In this document: positions 1-7,306 of the stretch, one piece after another | Layout of the letters: every line of letters starts with the position of its first letter | How positions within the stretch are numbered: the first letter of the stretch is position 1 | From: Bacteroidales bacterium | GTDB taxonomy: Bacteria; Bacteroidota; Bacteroidia; Bacteroidales; UBA1402 | NCBI GenBank assembly: GCA_003506275.1 | Contig: DOBD01000067.1 | Location: 1 to 8,677, forward strand | Direction: 5' to 3' | DNA: 8,677 nt | Notes under the pieces: generated by a model | The model's database searches: none | Told to the model about the DNA's origin: nothing | Seen by the model: only the letters and a program-made list of their open reading frames with translations | Program-made: the position numbers and the translations under genes

Positions 1-1927
1 GGAACAACCCCCAACGCCTGGCTGGACCGAATTTGGTGGTGGCATCCAAACGGGCTGTTACGTCCACAATGTATTTTCCCTTGAAGGCATAGTGTGCGGA
101 TCCGGTATAGTACATGCTGCGCCATTCGTTCACGCCGGTTGAGAAACCGCTGATGGTACCCGGAATACCGGTTGAGGGAATGTTGGGTAGACCGTAGGCG
201 CTGTTGTTCTGGCTGTTGGAAGTACCACTGGTAAACTCACCCCTGACCAAGGTCATGAAGGAGTGATCCGAATTATCAAAATGAGGTACAAAAGTCAAGG
301 TATGCTTGGTGTTGACAGCCTGGCTTTTGTTGGCGGCATCTGATTTATTGTTGGCGTTGCTGTTAGCCCAACCTGCTGTTACGAGGCTGTTGGGGTAGAA
401 GCCCTCGTTGTCGCTGTTGAAAATATTGAACGTGACACGACCTTCGTAGTTAAATTGGGTCTGATCAGGCTTCATGCCCAAGAAATTGTACTTCAGCTGG
501 AACTCAGGGGAGATGTTGATGGTCGACTCATTCCGGTACGCCTGATTTGCCAGGGCGATGGGATTGACAATGCCCCGTTGGTCGCTCAACTGAGAAGAGG
601 ACGTAGGCAACATGTGGTAAAATTCACCGGTTGAGTTGCCGTAAATGTCTTCCTCGTAGATGGAGAGGTTGGGCATCTTGCGGTAAGCGCTACCAAGCAG
701 GTCGCTGTAATTCTTTTGATTGTCCGTGTAGGTCATGTTGAAATTGGTGACAATCTTGATACGGTCTGACACGAAATAATCCAACGCCACCCTCGTGGTA
801 AAACGGTCGAGTTGTTGGCCGATGATGGAACCGACCTCATTGTCATAACCGGCAGAAATACGGTAATTGGCCTTTTCCCCACCACCCGACAACGAAAGGT
901 TATGGTTTTGGCGCATACCAAATTGCTTGACAGCAGCCACCCAATCCGTATTGTTGTTATACATCTGGTATTCGGAGAACGAGGGATCGTAGTTGAGCTC
1001 GACGATATTGGATGCAGCATCGTTGAGGCGGGGGTTGAAGTATTCTTCCTTGAGCAACATGGTATATTGGTCACCATTAAGCATCTTCATGCCTTCAGGC
1101 TGATAGGTGCCTGAGAAACGGTATGAATAGGTAACCCTGGTTTTTCCTCTGGCACCACGTTTGGTTTTAATCTCAATGACACCATTGGCGCCCTGGGAAC
1201 CCCAAATGGCGGTAGAGGCGGCATCTTTCATTACCGTGATGCTCTGGATGTCTTCAGGGTTGATGTTGAGCAACTGGGCGAACTTCTCGTCATTGGCGTT
1301 GGCGAAATCGAAGTCATCGGACTGACTGGTTTCCCAGATGTTGCCGTCGACCACGATCAATGGTTCCGATGAGCCGTTGATAGAGGCGGCACCACGCATA
1401 CGCATACTGGTACCTGAACCCAGGTTACCCGAGTTGTAAACAATATCCAACCCGGCGATACGCCCCTGAAGGGCCTCGTCGATGGTGGTGATGCCCAGAC
1501 CCTCGAATTCACTGGCGTCGATTTTTTGGGTAGCACCCGACAACTCGCGCTGCGGAATGGCTAAACCAGAACCGTCGGCCACAGCCTGAGCGGTAATCAC
1601 TACATCCCGAATCTGGGTGGAGGGCTGCATCCGTATACGAAAGCTTGTGGCGTTGATGGGGATGATTTGGGTTCTGTACCCAACGTAGGTCACTTTGAGT
1701 TTGTTTTTGGGACTTTTCAGGCTAAAGGAAAAGTTACCGTTCACATCGGCGGTAGTGTGGGAAACAATACGGTTTGCCTCATCGATTTCCACGACGTTGG
1801 CCAAGCTGAGAGGCCCTTCGCTGTCAAAGACGGTCCCGCTGATCATGCTGCCGGCTGTTTGGGCGAACGTTGTTCCCGCAAACAGGAGCATGGACATCAA
1901 CACTAGGTGTTTTATGGTTTTTCTCAT
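1..1927 (-). CDS. SusC/RagA-family TonB-dependent outer-membrane receptor, 3' end outside the window
   Basis: Outer-membrane transporter that, with a SusD lipoprotein, imports oligosaccharides using TonB energy. I translated 642 codons from the ATG at 1927-1925; the frame is open to the window edge, and family members are near 1,000 residues. Residues 1-22 are a signal peptide (basic MRKTIK, hydrophobic core, end TFA-Q). Residues 28-104 form the carboxypeptidase-regulatory-like domain, with DVNGNFSF and VTYVGY motifs. DVVITA at 108-113 is TonB-box-like. The plug follows, with the SusC signatures LQGRIAGLDI (153-162), SMRMRGAASI (174-183), PLIVVDGN (189-196) and DIQSITVMKDAASTAIWGSQ (226-245). 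The remainder is barrel, ending in RWGLF, a familiar SusC stretch. The start lies 30 nt after the FAS1 gene, so co-transcription is likely. No SusD lies upstream; it would normally follow downstream, outside the window. Family assignment is firm; the substrate is inferred only from neighbours. Confidence 0.96.
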   Translation of the reverse strand, partial: MRKTIKHLVLMSMLLFAGTTFAQTAGSMISGTVFDSEGPLSLANVVEIDEANRIVSHTTADVNGNFSFSLKSPKNKLKVTYVGYRTQIIPINATSFRIRMQPSTQIRDVVITAQAVADGSGLAIPQRELSGATQKIDASEFEGLGITTIDEALQGRIAGLDIVYNSGNLGSGTSMRMRGAASINGSSEPLIVVDGNIWETSQSDDFDFANANDEKFAQLLNINPEDIQSITVMKDAASTAIWGSQGANGVIEIKTKRGARGKTRVTYSYRFSGTYQPEGMKMLNGDQYTMLLKEEYFNPRLNDAASNIVELNYDPSFSEYQMYNNNTDWVAAVKQFGMRQNHNLSLSGGGEKANYRISAGYDNEVGSIIGQQLDRFTTRVALDYFVSDRIKIVTNFNMTYTDNQKNYSDLLGSAYRKMPNLSIYEEDIYGNSTGEFYHMLPTSSSQLSDQRGIVNPIALANQAYRNESTINISPEFQLKYNFLGMKPDQTQFNYEGRVTFNIFNSDNEGFYPNSLVTAGWANSNANNKSDAANKSQAVNTKHTLTFVPHFDNSDHSFMTLVRGEFTSGTSNSQNNSAYGLPNIPSTGIPGTISGFSTGVNEWRSMYYTGSAHYAFKGKYIVDVTARLDATTKFGPARRWGLF

Positions 1928-1957
1928 CGTATCAGAATTTGCGCTTCAATCCGAAAA

Positions 1958-4495
1958 TTAATTAAACTGGTTGTTGTCATACATCAGGGGGCCATCGATT
2001 TGATGGACAACAAGGTTGGCCGACGAAAAGATCTTGCTGGCAGTCATCCTGTCAGAGGAATCATACAGGTACTCCCTGGCAATCAGGTTACGCAGGTTGG
2101 TGTCGGTTGTGACGTGGCGCACATTGCCCACCTTGTCGGTTACCGTGATGGCGTAGTTGCCGGCCGTTACACCTAACGTATAGAATACCTTGAGCTGGTT
2201 GTTCATGATCGCTGTTTCGAAGTTACCCGAAACGGCGTTCTTGTCGGCGAAGACAGCGTTGTCCTGAATATGGTATTTGACAAAATTGCGGATGATGTCT
2301 GTTTTGCGCTCAGCGGCCAGGGAGTCAGTCTGAGCCAACACTTCAATCGCTTCCCAGGTAGGCAGTTTGCCACTGGCTTGCAAGGCCAGGATGGAAGCAT
2401 TGGTGGGCACATAGACCGTGTAGTGGAACTTACTGAGGAAACTGATGTTATTTTGGCTGGCATTAGCGTGGTTGTTCTGCAAGTTGGTGAGCAAACCAGT
2501 ACCATTGAGCAGTTTGAAAAATTCAGAAAACTCGGGCTTTTGAAGGATGTCGTACACGGCATTACGGGTCGTCATCATTGGTTCGTCATTCAATATGTAC
2601 GACTTACCATTACCCTGGTTATAGATCCGTTGAACGGTCAAATTACGACCCTGGTCATACTGCAGACTACCTTGTACACGCATGGAGGCTACACCGCCGG
2701 CGACATCGCTGACAATCAACGTGGCGCCACCTTTGGTACGGTAATACATATTGCCGTCTTCAATGTCTCCGATGACCGTGTGGTTTTCCAGGATGTCCTC
2801 TAGGCGGTTGATAATCTGATCATAGTTGGCCAACCCCAGCGAATCGATTACACTGTTTGTTGTCACATCGTAGCTCCAGATGGAAGCCTTGACCTTGTCA
2901 TTTTCCTGTACGGCGTTGGCATCGTAGTAGAATTTGAACAATTGAGTCGTTGACTTACCGTATGATACAGGGTCGATGTAGTATTTCAATGCGTTGTTGG
3001 TAGGGATGAAAAAGCTGTAGTAGGATTCCCGGGCATTCAAATAAGCATCATAATCCAGCTGTTCGATGGCCCAGTAAATGATGTTCATTCGTTGGTCAAC
3101 CAAGGCGGGGAAGGAAACTGAGATGTACGCCGTGGGGCTGAATACCTTGTTGGTCAAATAAACAGCACCATTGCAACCCAGGAAAACACTGTCAATATCG
3201 GTCTTTGTAATGCCCATAACATTCGTGGCATCGTCCAACACGGTACCGAACTTACTGGGCACGGAAGACTGGAACATATTGAGCATGTTATTGTTCAGGA
3301 GTTTGGATACGACATGATCGGGAACGGCGTCCCAGGTGCCATAGTAATCCTTGAGTACGCGACCACTACCGTTTTCCCAGTATTCAGTCATGGCAGCATC
3401 AGAAGGCACCAGCATGACAGCCATGTCTTGCTGCAAGGCTTTCTCAGGTGCCGTTGAGGTCGACGTACTGGAGTAATAGGCGTTCCATCCTGGATCGAAC
3501 TTCAAGGTGGCGTTTACAGCCTTACCGTCCGGGTCTGAGGCCAAGGTTGGACCGTTCTGTGATCGTTGGGAAAAATAACGCTTCTGATAGACGGAATCGA
3601 CGGTTGTACCATAAATACGGTTGTAATCCCTGGTAGCGGTCAAACTGTAATAAGGGGCACAAAAGCGTTCCAACAACTGGCTGTATTGGGTGGTGATGGG
3701 TTTGGTACGGATAATTTCGGCCATGTTGCTGAGTGGCGTCATCACCTCGGCCAGCTCATGGATAAAGCCATTGGATGCTTTCAGGTTTTTACCAATGACA
3801 GGTAATCCATTGATGCTGGCGTCACCGGGTTCACGCCTGGTGGTATAGTTCATCAGAAAATCGTAGTCTTCGTTGGTGATCTTGTTGTTGACCAACTGCG
3901 TCTCAATGAAATGAATCATGGGCGTTACTGACATGTCTTTCATGCATACGATGGAAAGATTGGCATTTTTGAAACGTTGCCAGTATTTTGTCGCGGGCAT
4001 TTCTGAGGGCTGTATGATGGGAACTGAATCGTACATGCTCAACGCTGTCAAGCGGCGCATGCAATCACCCTCCGTTGGTCCTTCCGAACTGGAAAGGGTG
4101 TTGAGCTGGTACGAGTTATTAATCATGGCACCATACAGCAACAGTTTTTTTTGTGACAACGACAGGTCATTGTATGAACGTACCCCCCAGTTATTGTGGC
4201 TGTAAAACCGTTTGAACGCCTCGTCATTGGCCACGAAGAGGGTTTTACTACCGGTTTTGGCTAATACATCCTTGTATCCGAGATCCTCGATGAGTTTGAC
4301 CATGTTGGTGTATTCACCATCGTTTTTCAGGTTGTCGTAGATGCTTGAGCCCAACCATTCGGGCACTTCATCTTCAAGGTCGTAGGTCTGGCAGCCTGTT
4401 GTCAGCACCAGGGATAGAACCAGCAATCCAACCAGGCGATGCCCGACCTTGCTGACGTTCTGTGTGATTCCTTGCTTCTTTGAGCGCATATCCAT
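1958..4495 (-). CDS. Outer-membrane lipoprotein with four FAS1 (fasciclin) modules
   Basis: Predicted 845-residue lipoprotein. The N-terminus has basic residues, a hydrophobic stretch (21-32) and a lipobox LTTGC with the lipidated Cys at 35. The acidic run after it (DLEDEVPE, 39-46) resembles the surface-export signal of Bacteroidota lipoproteins. I see four diverged FAS1 repeats, each with a 'hydrophobic-F/V-P-T/S-N/D-x-A' strand: about 52-255 (TLFVANDEAF, 85-94), 262-457 (MLVPSDAAM, 361-369), 463-640 (FFIPTNNAL, 495-503) and 645-840 (YVPTNASIL, 695-703). Conserved closing strands also occur, such as NGFIHELAEVM (242-252) and NLVVHQIDGPL (827-837). FAS1 domains are known as adhesion or carbohydrate/protein-binding folds; FAS1 lipoproteins occur beside SusC/SusD pairs in Bacteroidota. 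The inferred role is surface glycan capture or a SusCD accessory. It begins 12 nt after the GH115 C-domain gene and ends 30 nt before SusC. ATG at 4495 is used; the ATG two codons later is an equally possible start. Exact function is unknown. Confidence 0.9.
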   Translation of the reverse strand: MDMRSKKQGITQNVSKVGHRLVGLLVLSLVLTTGCQTYDLEDEVPEWLGSSIYDNLKNDGEYTNMVKLIEDLGYKDVLAKTGSKTLFVANDEAFKRFYSHNNWGVRSYNDLSLSQKKLLLYGAMINNSYQLNTLSSSEGPTEGDCMRRLTALSMYDSVPIIQPSEMPATKYWQRFKNANLSIVCMKDMSVTPMIHFIETQLVNNKITNEDYDFLMNYTTRREPGDASINGLPVIGKNLKASNGFIHELAEVMTPLSNMAEIIRTKPITTQYSQLLERFCAPYYSLTATRDYNRIYGTTVDSVYQKRYFSQRSQNGPTLASDPDGKAVNATLKFDPGWNAYYSSTSTSTAPEKALQQDMAVMLVPSDAAMTEYWENGSGRVLKDYYGTWDAVPDHVVSKLLNNNMLNMFQSSVPSKFGTVLDDATNVMGITKTDIDSVFLGCNGAVYLTNKVFSPTAYISVSFPALVDQRMNIIYWAIEQLDYDAYLNARESYYSFFIPTNNALKYYIDPVSYGKSTTQLFKFYYDANAVQENDKVKASIWSYDVTTNSVIDSLGLANYDQIINRLEDILENHTVIGDIEDGNMYYRTKGGATLIVSDVAGGVASMRVQGSLQYDQGRNLTVQRIYNQGNGKSYILNDEPMMTTRNAVYDILQKPEFSEFFKLLNGTGLLTNLQNNHANASQNNISFLSKFHYTVYVPTNASILALQASGKLPTWEAIEVLAQTDSLAAERKTDIIRNFVKYHIQDNAVFADKNAVSGNFETAIMNNQLKVFYTLGVTAGNYAITVTDKVGNVRHVTTDTNLRNLIAREYLYDSSDRMTASKIFSSANLVVHQIDGPLMYDNNQFN

Positions 4496-4507
4496 TTACT
4501 TGTTGGT

Positions 4508-5131
4508 TTATTTCTTAGTTATGATGAAAGGGCTTTCAGGTGGCCCCAGGTAAGCGTATTTCAATCCACCGCAATCCACCACGATCTTCTGGATCACAAT
4601 GGCCGGTGAAAGTGGGGTAAAGACCAGGCTATGCTTGTTGTCGTTGGTCTCAGGCAGGGTCATAGGGATGACTTGTTGGTTGATGCGGTTTTTTTGCCAC
4701 TGAGACACCCGACCTTCACTGACTCCTCCGTTCATATTGACCTGTACCGGCGTTTGTCCATCGAAAGCCAGTGTAAACAGCATACCTTCGTGACCATCGA
4801 AATTCAACGTCGGTGTCAGGTAGACATGAACCTTGACCTGGCTGACGTTGGTAGTCAGTTGCATGCGGTATTCCAGACTGCTTCCCTTTGGGTCCACGGT
4901 GGTGGGCAACAAGGTTAACGCCGACAAGGTTTTACCTGAATGAGGAATGACTTGCCAGGAAGCACCCTTTGCTGCGCTGGCCTGGTAAAAATGTTCCGCT
5001 TCCATCGAAACCACGCTATCCGGCGATTCCGTAAACACATAGCCTTTGAACTGTGCCATGAGGACCTGCAAGGGCAAGAGCATCAGCAGTGCCATGGTCA
5101 ACCTGAAGGGGTATGGTAGTGGTGCTTTCAT
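4508..5131 (-). CDS. Stand-alone secreted GH115 C-terminal beta-sandwich domain protein
   Basis: A 207-residue protein with its own signal peptide: basic start, hydrophobic core at 11-25 (LTMALLMLLPLQVLM), likely cleavage after LMA (24-26). No lipobox is present, so it is probably periplasmic. The rest matches the C-terminal domain that normally ends GH115 alpha-glucuronidases: VSMEAEHF (41-48), YLTPTLNF (104-111), LAFDG (121-125), a W (145) in the 'W...N' region, and the closing VIQKIVVDCGGL (179-190) then YLGPPES (194-200). This domain is not a separate protein in the GH115 enzymes I know. It starts 9 nt after the GH115 stop, in the same frame, and ends 12 nt before the FAS1 gene. It contains no catalytic barrel. 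Inference: it may dock back onto the truncated GH115 to rebuild the enzyme, or act alone as a glycan-binding module. Domain identity is strong; separate function is unproven. Confidence 0.88.
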   Translation of the reverse strand: MKAPLPYPFRLTMALLMLLPLQVLMAQFKGYVFTESPDSVVSMEAEHFYQASAAKGASWQVIPHSGKTLSALTLLPTTVDPKGSSLEYRMQLTTNVSQVKVHVYLTPTLNFDGHEGMLFTLAFDGQTPVQVNMNGGVSEGRVSQWQKNRINQQVIPMTLPETNDNKHSLVFTPLSPAIVIQKIVVDCGGLKYAYLGPPESPFIITKK

Positions 5132-5140
5132 GGTTATTGA

Positions 5141-7174
5141 TCAATCGACATAGGTTACGTTGGGCATGATGTTGCGTCTGGGCTCGTTCCAACTGGTATA
5201 ACCGATATGAACCTGTGACATCATGTGGTTCCATTTGCCATTGGACATCGTCTTGTGGTAATAGTCGGCCAGTTGGGTGTCGCGTTCAAAACAAGTCTTG
5301 GCTTTGTCAGCCCATGCATTGGCCGCTTTATCCTTTTTAGCCGCCAGCTTCTTGTTCATAGCCACGGCATAGTACAGTTCGTAGAGATTGGAAGAGGCCT
5401 TGATTGGAAAGCGGATCAATTGATCATAGGCATCCCTGTAGGCTGGCTCCAACCGGTTGAACTGGGCATCAGCGGCTGCATCAAGCGCCTTGTAATCACT
5501 GACCACTTGTTCGAACTCGTTGTAGTAATCAAGGCTGAAGGTTCTGTCGTTGAGTTGTTCGGGCGTAACCCTGGCATTGTACTTACTATAGAGGTTGAGC
5601 AAGCAGGCCGCCTCAGCAGCTTCAGCCTCGCCAAACTGCTGTTTGCAGAACGATACGGTATGTTCGTAAAGATTCGACGGGTTGAAACGATCGGGATTCC
5701 AGGCCATGTCCATCCAGAAAGTGATGGGGTATTCCATGGGTTTGAGATCACCGACATTGACAATCCAGATACGGTCGACACCTCGCTCCCAGGCCAGGTT
5801 CATCTGCTCCCAGACCCGTTGAATCTGTGTCACGTTCATCCACTTGCTGTTACGGGGACCACCCACGTAATCGAAGTGGTAATAGACACCGTAACCACCT
5901 TTGCGGGGTTTGGCATTGAGTGCGGGAAGGCGGCGGATGCTGCCCCAGTTGTCATCGGCATAAAGCAGGGTTACATCGTCGGGCACCGTCATCCCTTGAT
6001 CGTAATACTCCTGCACCTCTTTGTAGAGTGCCCAGACCTGAGGCAAAGCATCCACGCCCCTACCCGTCTGTTCGGCTATGATGGCCCGTTGCCTGGCCAC
6101 GATATTTTCCAGTAGTGCGATGTTGGTCCCTCTCTCCATGGGTTCATCTCCATCACCACGCATACCGACGGTGACAATATCTTCGGTGTGCATCATACGT
6201 TGGATACCACCGGCCCAGAACGTGTCAAGGGCACCGGCGTTGGTGGTGTAATTCCAGGGACCAGAGCCATAACGGTGCCATTCTTTTTGGGCTCTGGCAC
6301 AGGGCTCATGGTGTGAGGTACTCATAATGATGCCCATTTCATCGGCAAGCGGACCGTTGAGGGGGTCATCGTCGTAAAAGGCGTTGTTCCACATGGCAGG
6401 CCACAGAAAATTTCCTTTCAAACGAAGCAACAACTCGAAAACGGTTTCATAGAATTGATGGTTGTAGTTGCCAAAGGTTGCCTTGGTCCAGTTGGTCAGA
6501 CAGGGGGCTTCGTCATTGAGGAAAATACCCCTGTATCGGACGGCTGGCTCTCCGTCGGTGAACAGGCCTCTCTTCACATATAAGGAGGGCTGCGTTTTCA
6601 CAGGCACGTCGGCCCAAAAATACCAGGGAGAAACGCCAATTTGTTTGGAAACTTCATAAATACCATAGGTGGTTCCTCGCTTGTCACTACCGGCAATAAC
6701 CAAGGCTTGCCCCTTTTGTCCCAATGGACGTTTCACCAAGGTAATCACGTAGGTTTCGCGTTTACCTTTCAACAACGCTTCATTGAGACGCCCTTCCTTG
6801 ACCAGTTGCTGAATGAGTGAGCTTTGATCGAGGGAACCGACGATGATGCGACAATTTTCGGTTTGTTTAGTAACGATACCAGGCTTCACGCCGCTCACCT
6901 TGTTAATGTCTGTGGCCAGGTTGTTCAAGGCACGAAGTACGCCTTTGTGATCTGTGGCGTCAACCAGGATATTCAATTGTTGATGGTTGGTATCGACCAA
7001 CACCATGGCTCCTTTTTGGGTGTCGATAAAGGGTTGAGCAGCCATGAGGTCGGTCACAACAAACGCCAGACATAACAACAATGTGCCCAATCGTCGCAAC
7101 TCCTTGCCAAAGCAGGAAAAAGCGCGTCGGACAGACCGATAGTTGTTAGTTGGTAACAGGTTTTTGTGTCTCAT
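5141..7174 (-). CDS. GH115 alpha-glucuronidase, catalytic part lacking the C-terminal domain
   Basis: GH115 enzymes remove alpha-1,2-linked glucuronic or 4-O-methyl-glucuronic acid from polysaccharides such as xylan. This protein has 677 residues from ATG 7174-7172; the frame extends nine codons further to a TTG at 7201, but the ATG puts a basic n-region before the hydrophobic core (30-44), with cleavage near LMA-AQ. Order: N-terminal alpha/beta domain (about 50-200; RGTTYGIYEVS, 166-176), catalytic barrel (about 200-500), helical bundle (about 505-650). Family motifs are YRGIFLNDE (214-222), FLWPAMWNN (256-264), STSHHEP (285-291), TVGMRGDGDEPM (335-346), LYADDNWG (404-411) and YYHFDYVGGPRN (431-442), so the acidic active-site residues appear intact. 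The chain ends just after GKWNHMMSQVHIGYTSW (646-662), where full-length homologues continue into a C-terminal domain; that domain is the next gene. Inferred to be periplasmic. The 132-nt upstream gap suggests its own leader or promoter. Confidence 0.95.
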   Translation of the reverse strand: MRHKNLLPTNNYRSVRRAFSCFGKELRRLGTLLLCLAFVVTDLMAAQPFIDTQKGAMVLVDTNHQQLNILVDATDHKGVLRALNNLATDINKVSGVKPGIVTKQTENCRIIVGSLDQSSLIQQLVKEGRLNEALLKGKRETYVITLVKRPLGQKGQALVIAGSDKRGTTYGIYEVSKQIGVSPWYFWADVPVKTQPSLYVKRGLFTDGEPAVRYRGIFLNDEAPCLTNWTKATFGNYNHQFYETVFELLLRLKGNFLWPAMWNNAFYDDDPLNGPLADEMGIIMSTSHHEPCARAQKEWHRYGSGPWNYTTNAGALDTFWAGGIQRMMHTEDIVTVGMRGDGDEPMERGTNIALLENIVARQRAIIAEQTGRGVDALPQVWALYKEVQEYYDQGMTVPDDVTLLYADDNWGSIRRLPALNAKPRKGGYGVYYHFDYVGGPRNSKWMNVTQIQRVWEQMNLAWERGVDRIWIVNVGDLKPMEYPITFWMDMAWNPDRFNPSNLYEHTVSFCKQQFGEAEAAEAACLLNLYSKYNARVTPEQLNDRTFSLDYYNEFEQVVSDYKALDAAADAQFNRLEPAYRDAYDQLIRFPIKASSNLYELYYAVAMNKKLAAKKDKAANAWADKAKTCFERDTQLADYYHKTMSNGKWNHMMSQVHIGYTSWNEPRRNIMPNVTYVD

Positions 7175-7306
7175 GGTATGCAGGTGGTAAACAAAGCACA
7201 AATGTATTCTTGTTGGTCGAGACGGGCCGTCAACCAGGTATCAAAAACTTGTAATTATGATACACGACTGTTTTTTTTGACAGGCTCATCAAGAGTGGAA
7301 CTGTAT
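7175..7306 (-). promoter_or_regulatory. Leader region of the GH115 operon with inverted repeats
   Basis: This 132-nt gap between the GH2 stop and the GH115 ATG is the largest in the window. It holds an inverted repeat, GTATCA at 7238-7243 against TGATAC at 7258-7263, extendable by two A-T pairs past a mismatch. A second imperfect one has TGGT (7214-7217) with ACCA (7233-7236), enclosing GACGG-G-CCGTC at 7221-7231. There is also a run of eight T at 7271-7278 (A on the transcribed strand). These could mark a promoter/leader, a weak terminator for GH2, or nothing. I found no convincing Bacteroidota -7 element (TAnnTTTG) with a -33 TTTG, so no promoter is placed. Confidence 0.3.

Noticed and set aside
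812..1114. Plus- and minus-strand open frames of about 100 codons (812-1114 and 733-1077)
   Set aside because: Both overlap the SusC reading frame, which carries continuous barrel sequence here; neither has independent support.
2270..2803. A 177-codon plus-strand open frame opposite the FAS1 gene
   Set aside because: It mirrors the FAS1-3/FAS1-4 coding region and its translation shows no family motif, so it is a shadow frame.
5129..5143. Programmed stop-codon readthrough joining the two GH115 parts
   Set aside because: The downstream part begins with a signal peptide, which would be out of place inside a fused enzyme; no readthrough structure was recognised.
5225..6115. A 296-codon plus-strand open frame opposite the GH115 gene
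   Set aside because: It lies entirely antisense to the strongly conserved GH115 catalytic region, has no recognisable domain or signal peptide, and is best explained as a codon-use shadow.
7175..7201. TTG start nine codons upstream for GH115
   Set aside because: The ATG at 7174 gives a normal signal peptide n-region (MRHKNLL), so the extra nine residues are not needed.
7221..7231. GACGG-G-CCGTC as a stand-alone terminator hairpin
   Set aside because: The one-base loop is too tight, so only a shorter stem could form, and no U-run follows it in the transcribed direction.
7240..7300. Bacteroidota promoter (-7 TAnnTTTG, -33 TTTG) ahead of GH115
   Set aside because: A TTTTTG stretch exists on the minus strand, but the TA part and a correctly spaced -33 TTTG do not line up well.
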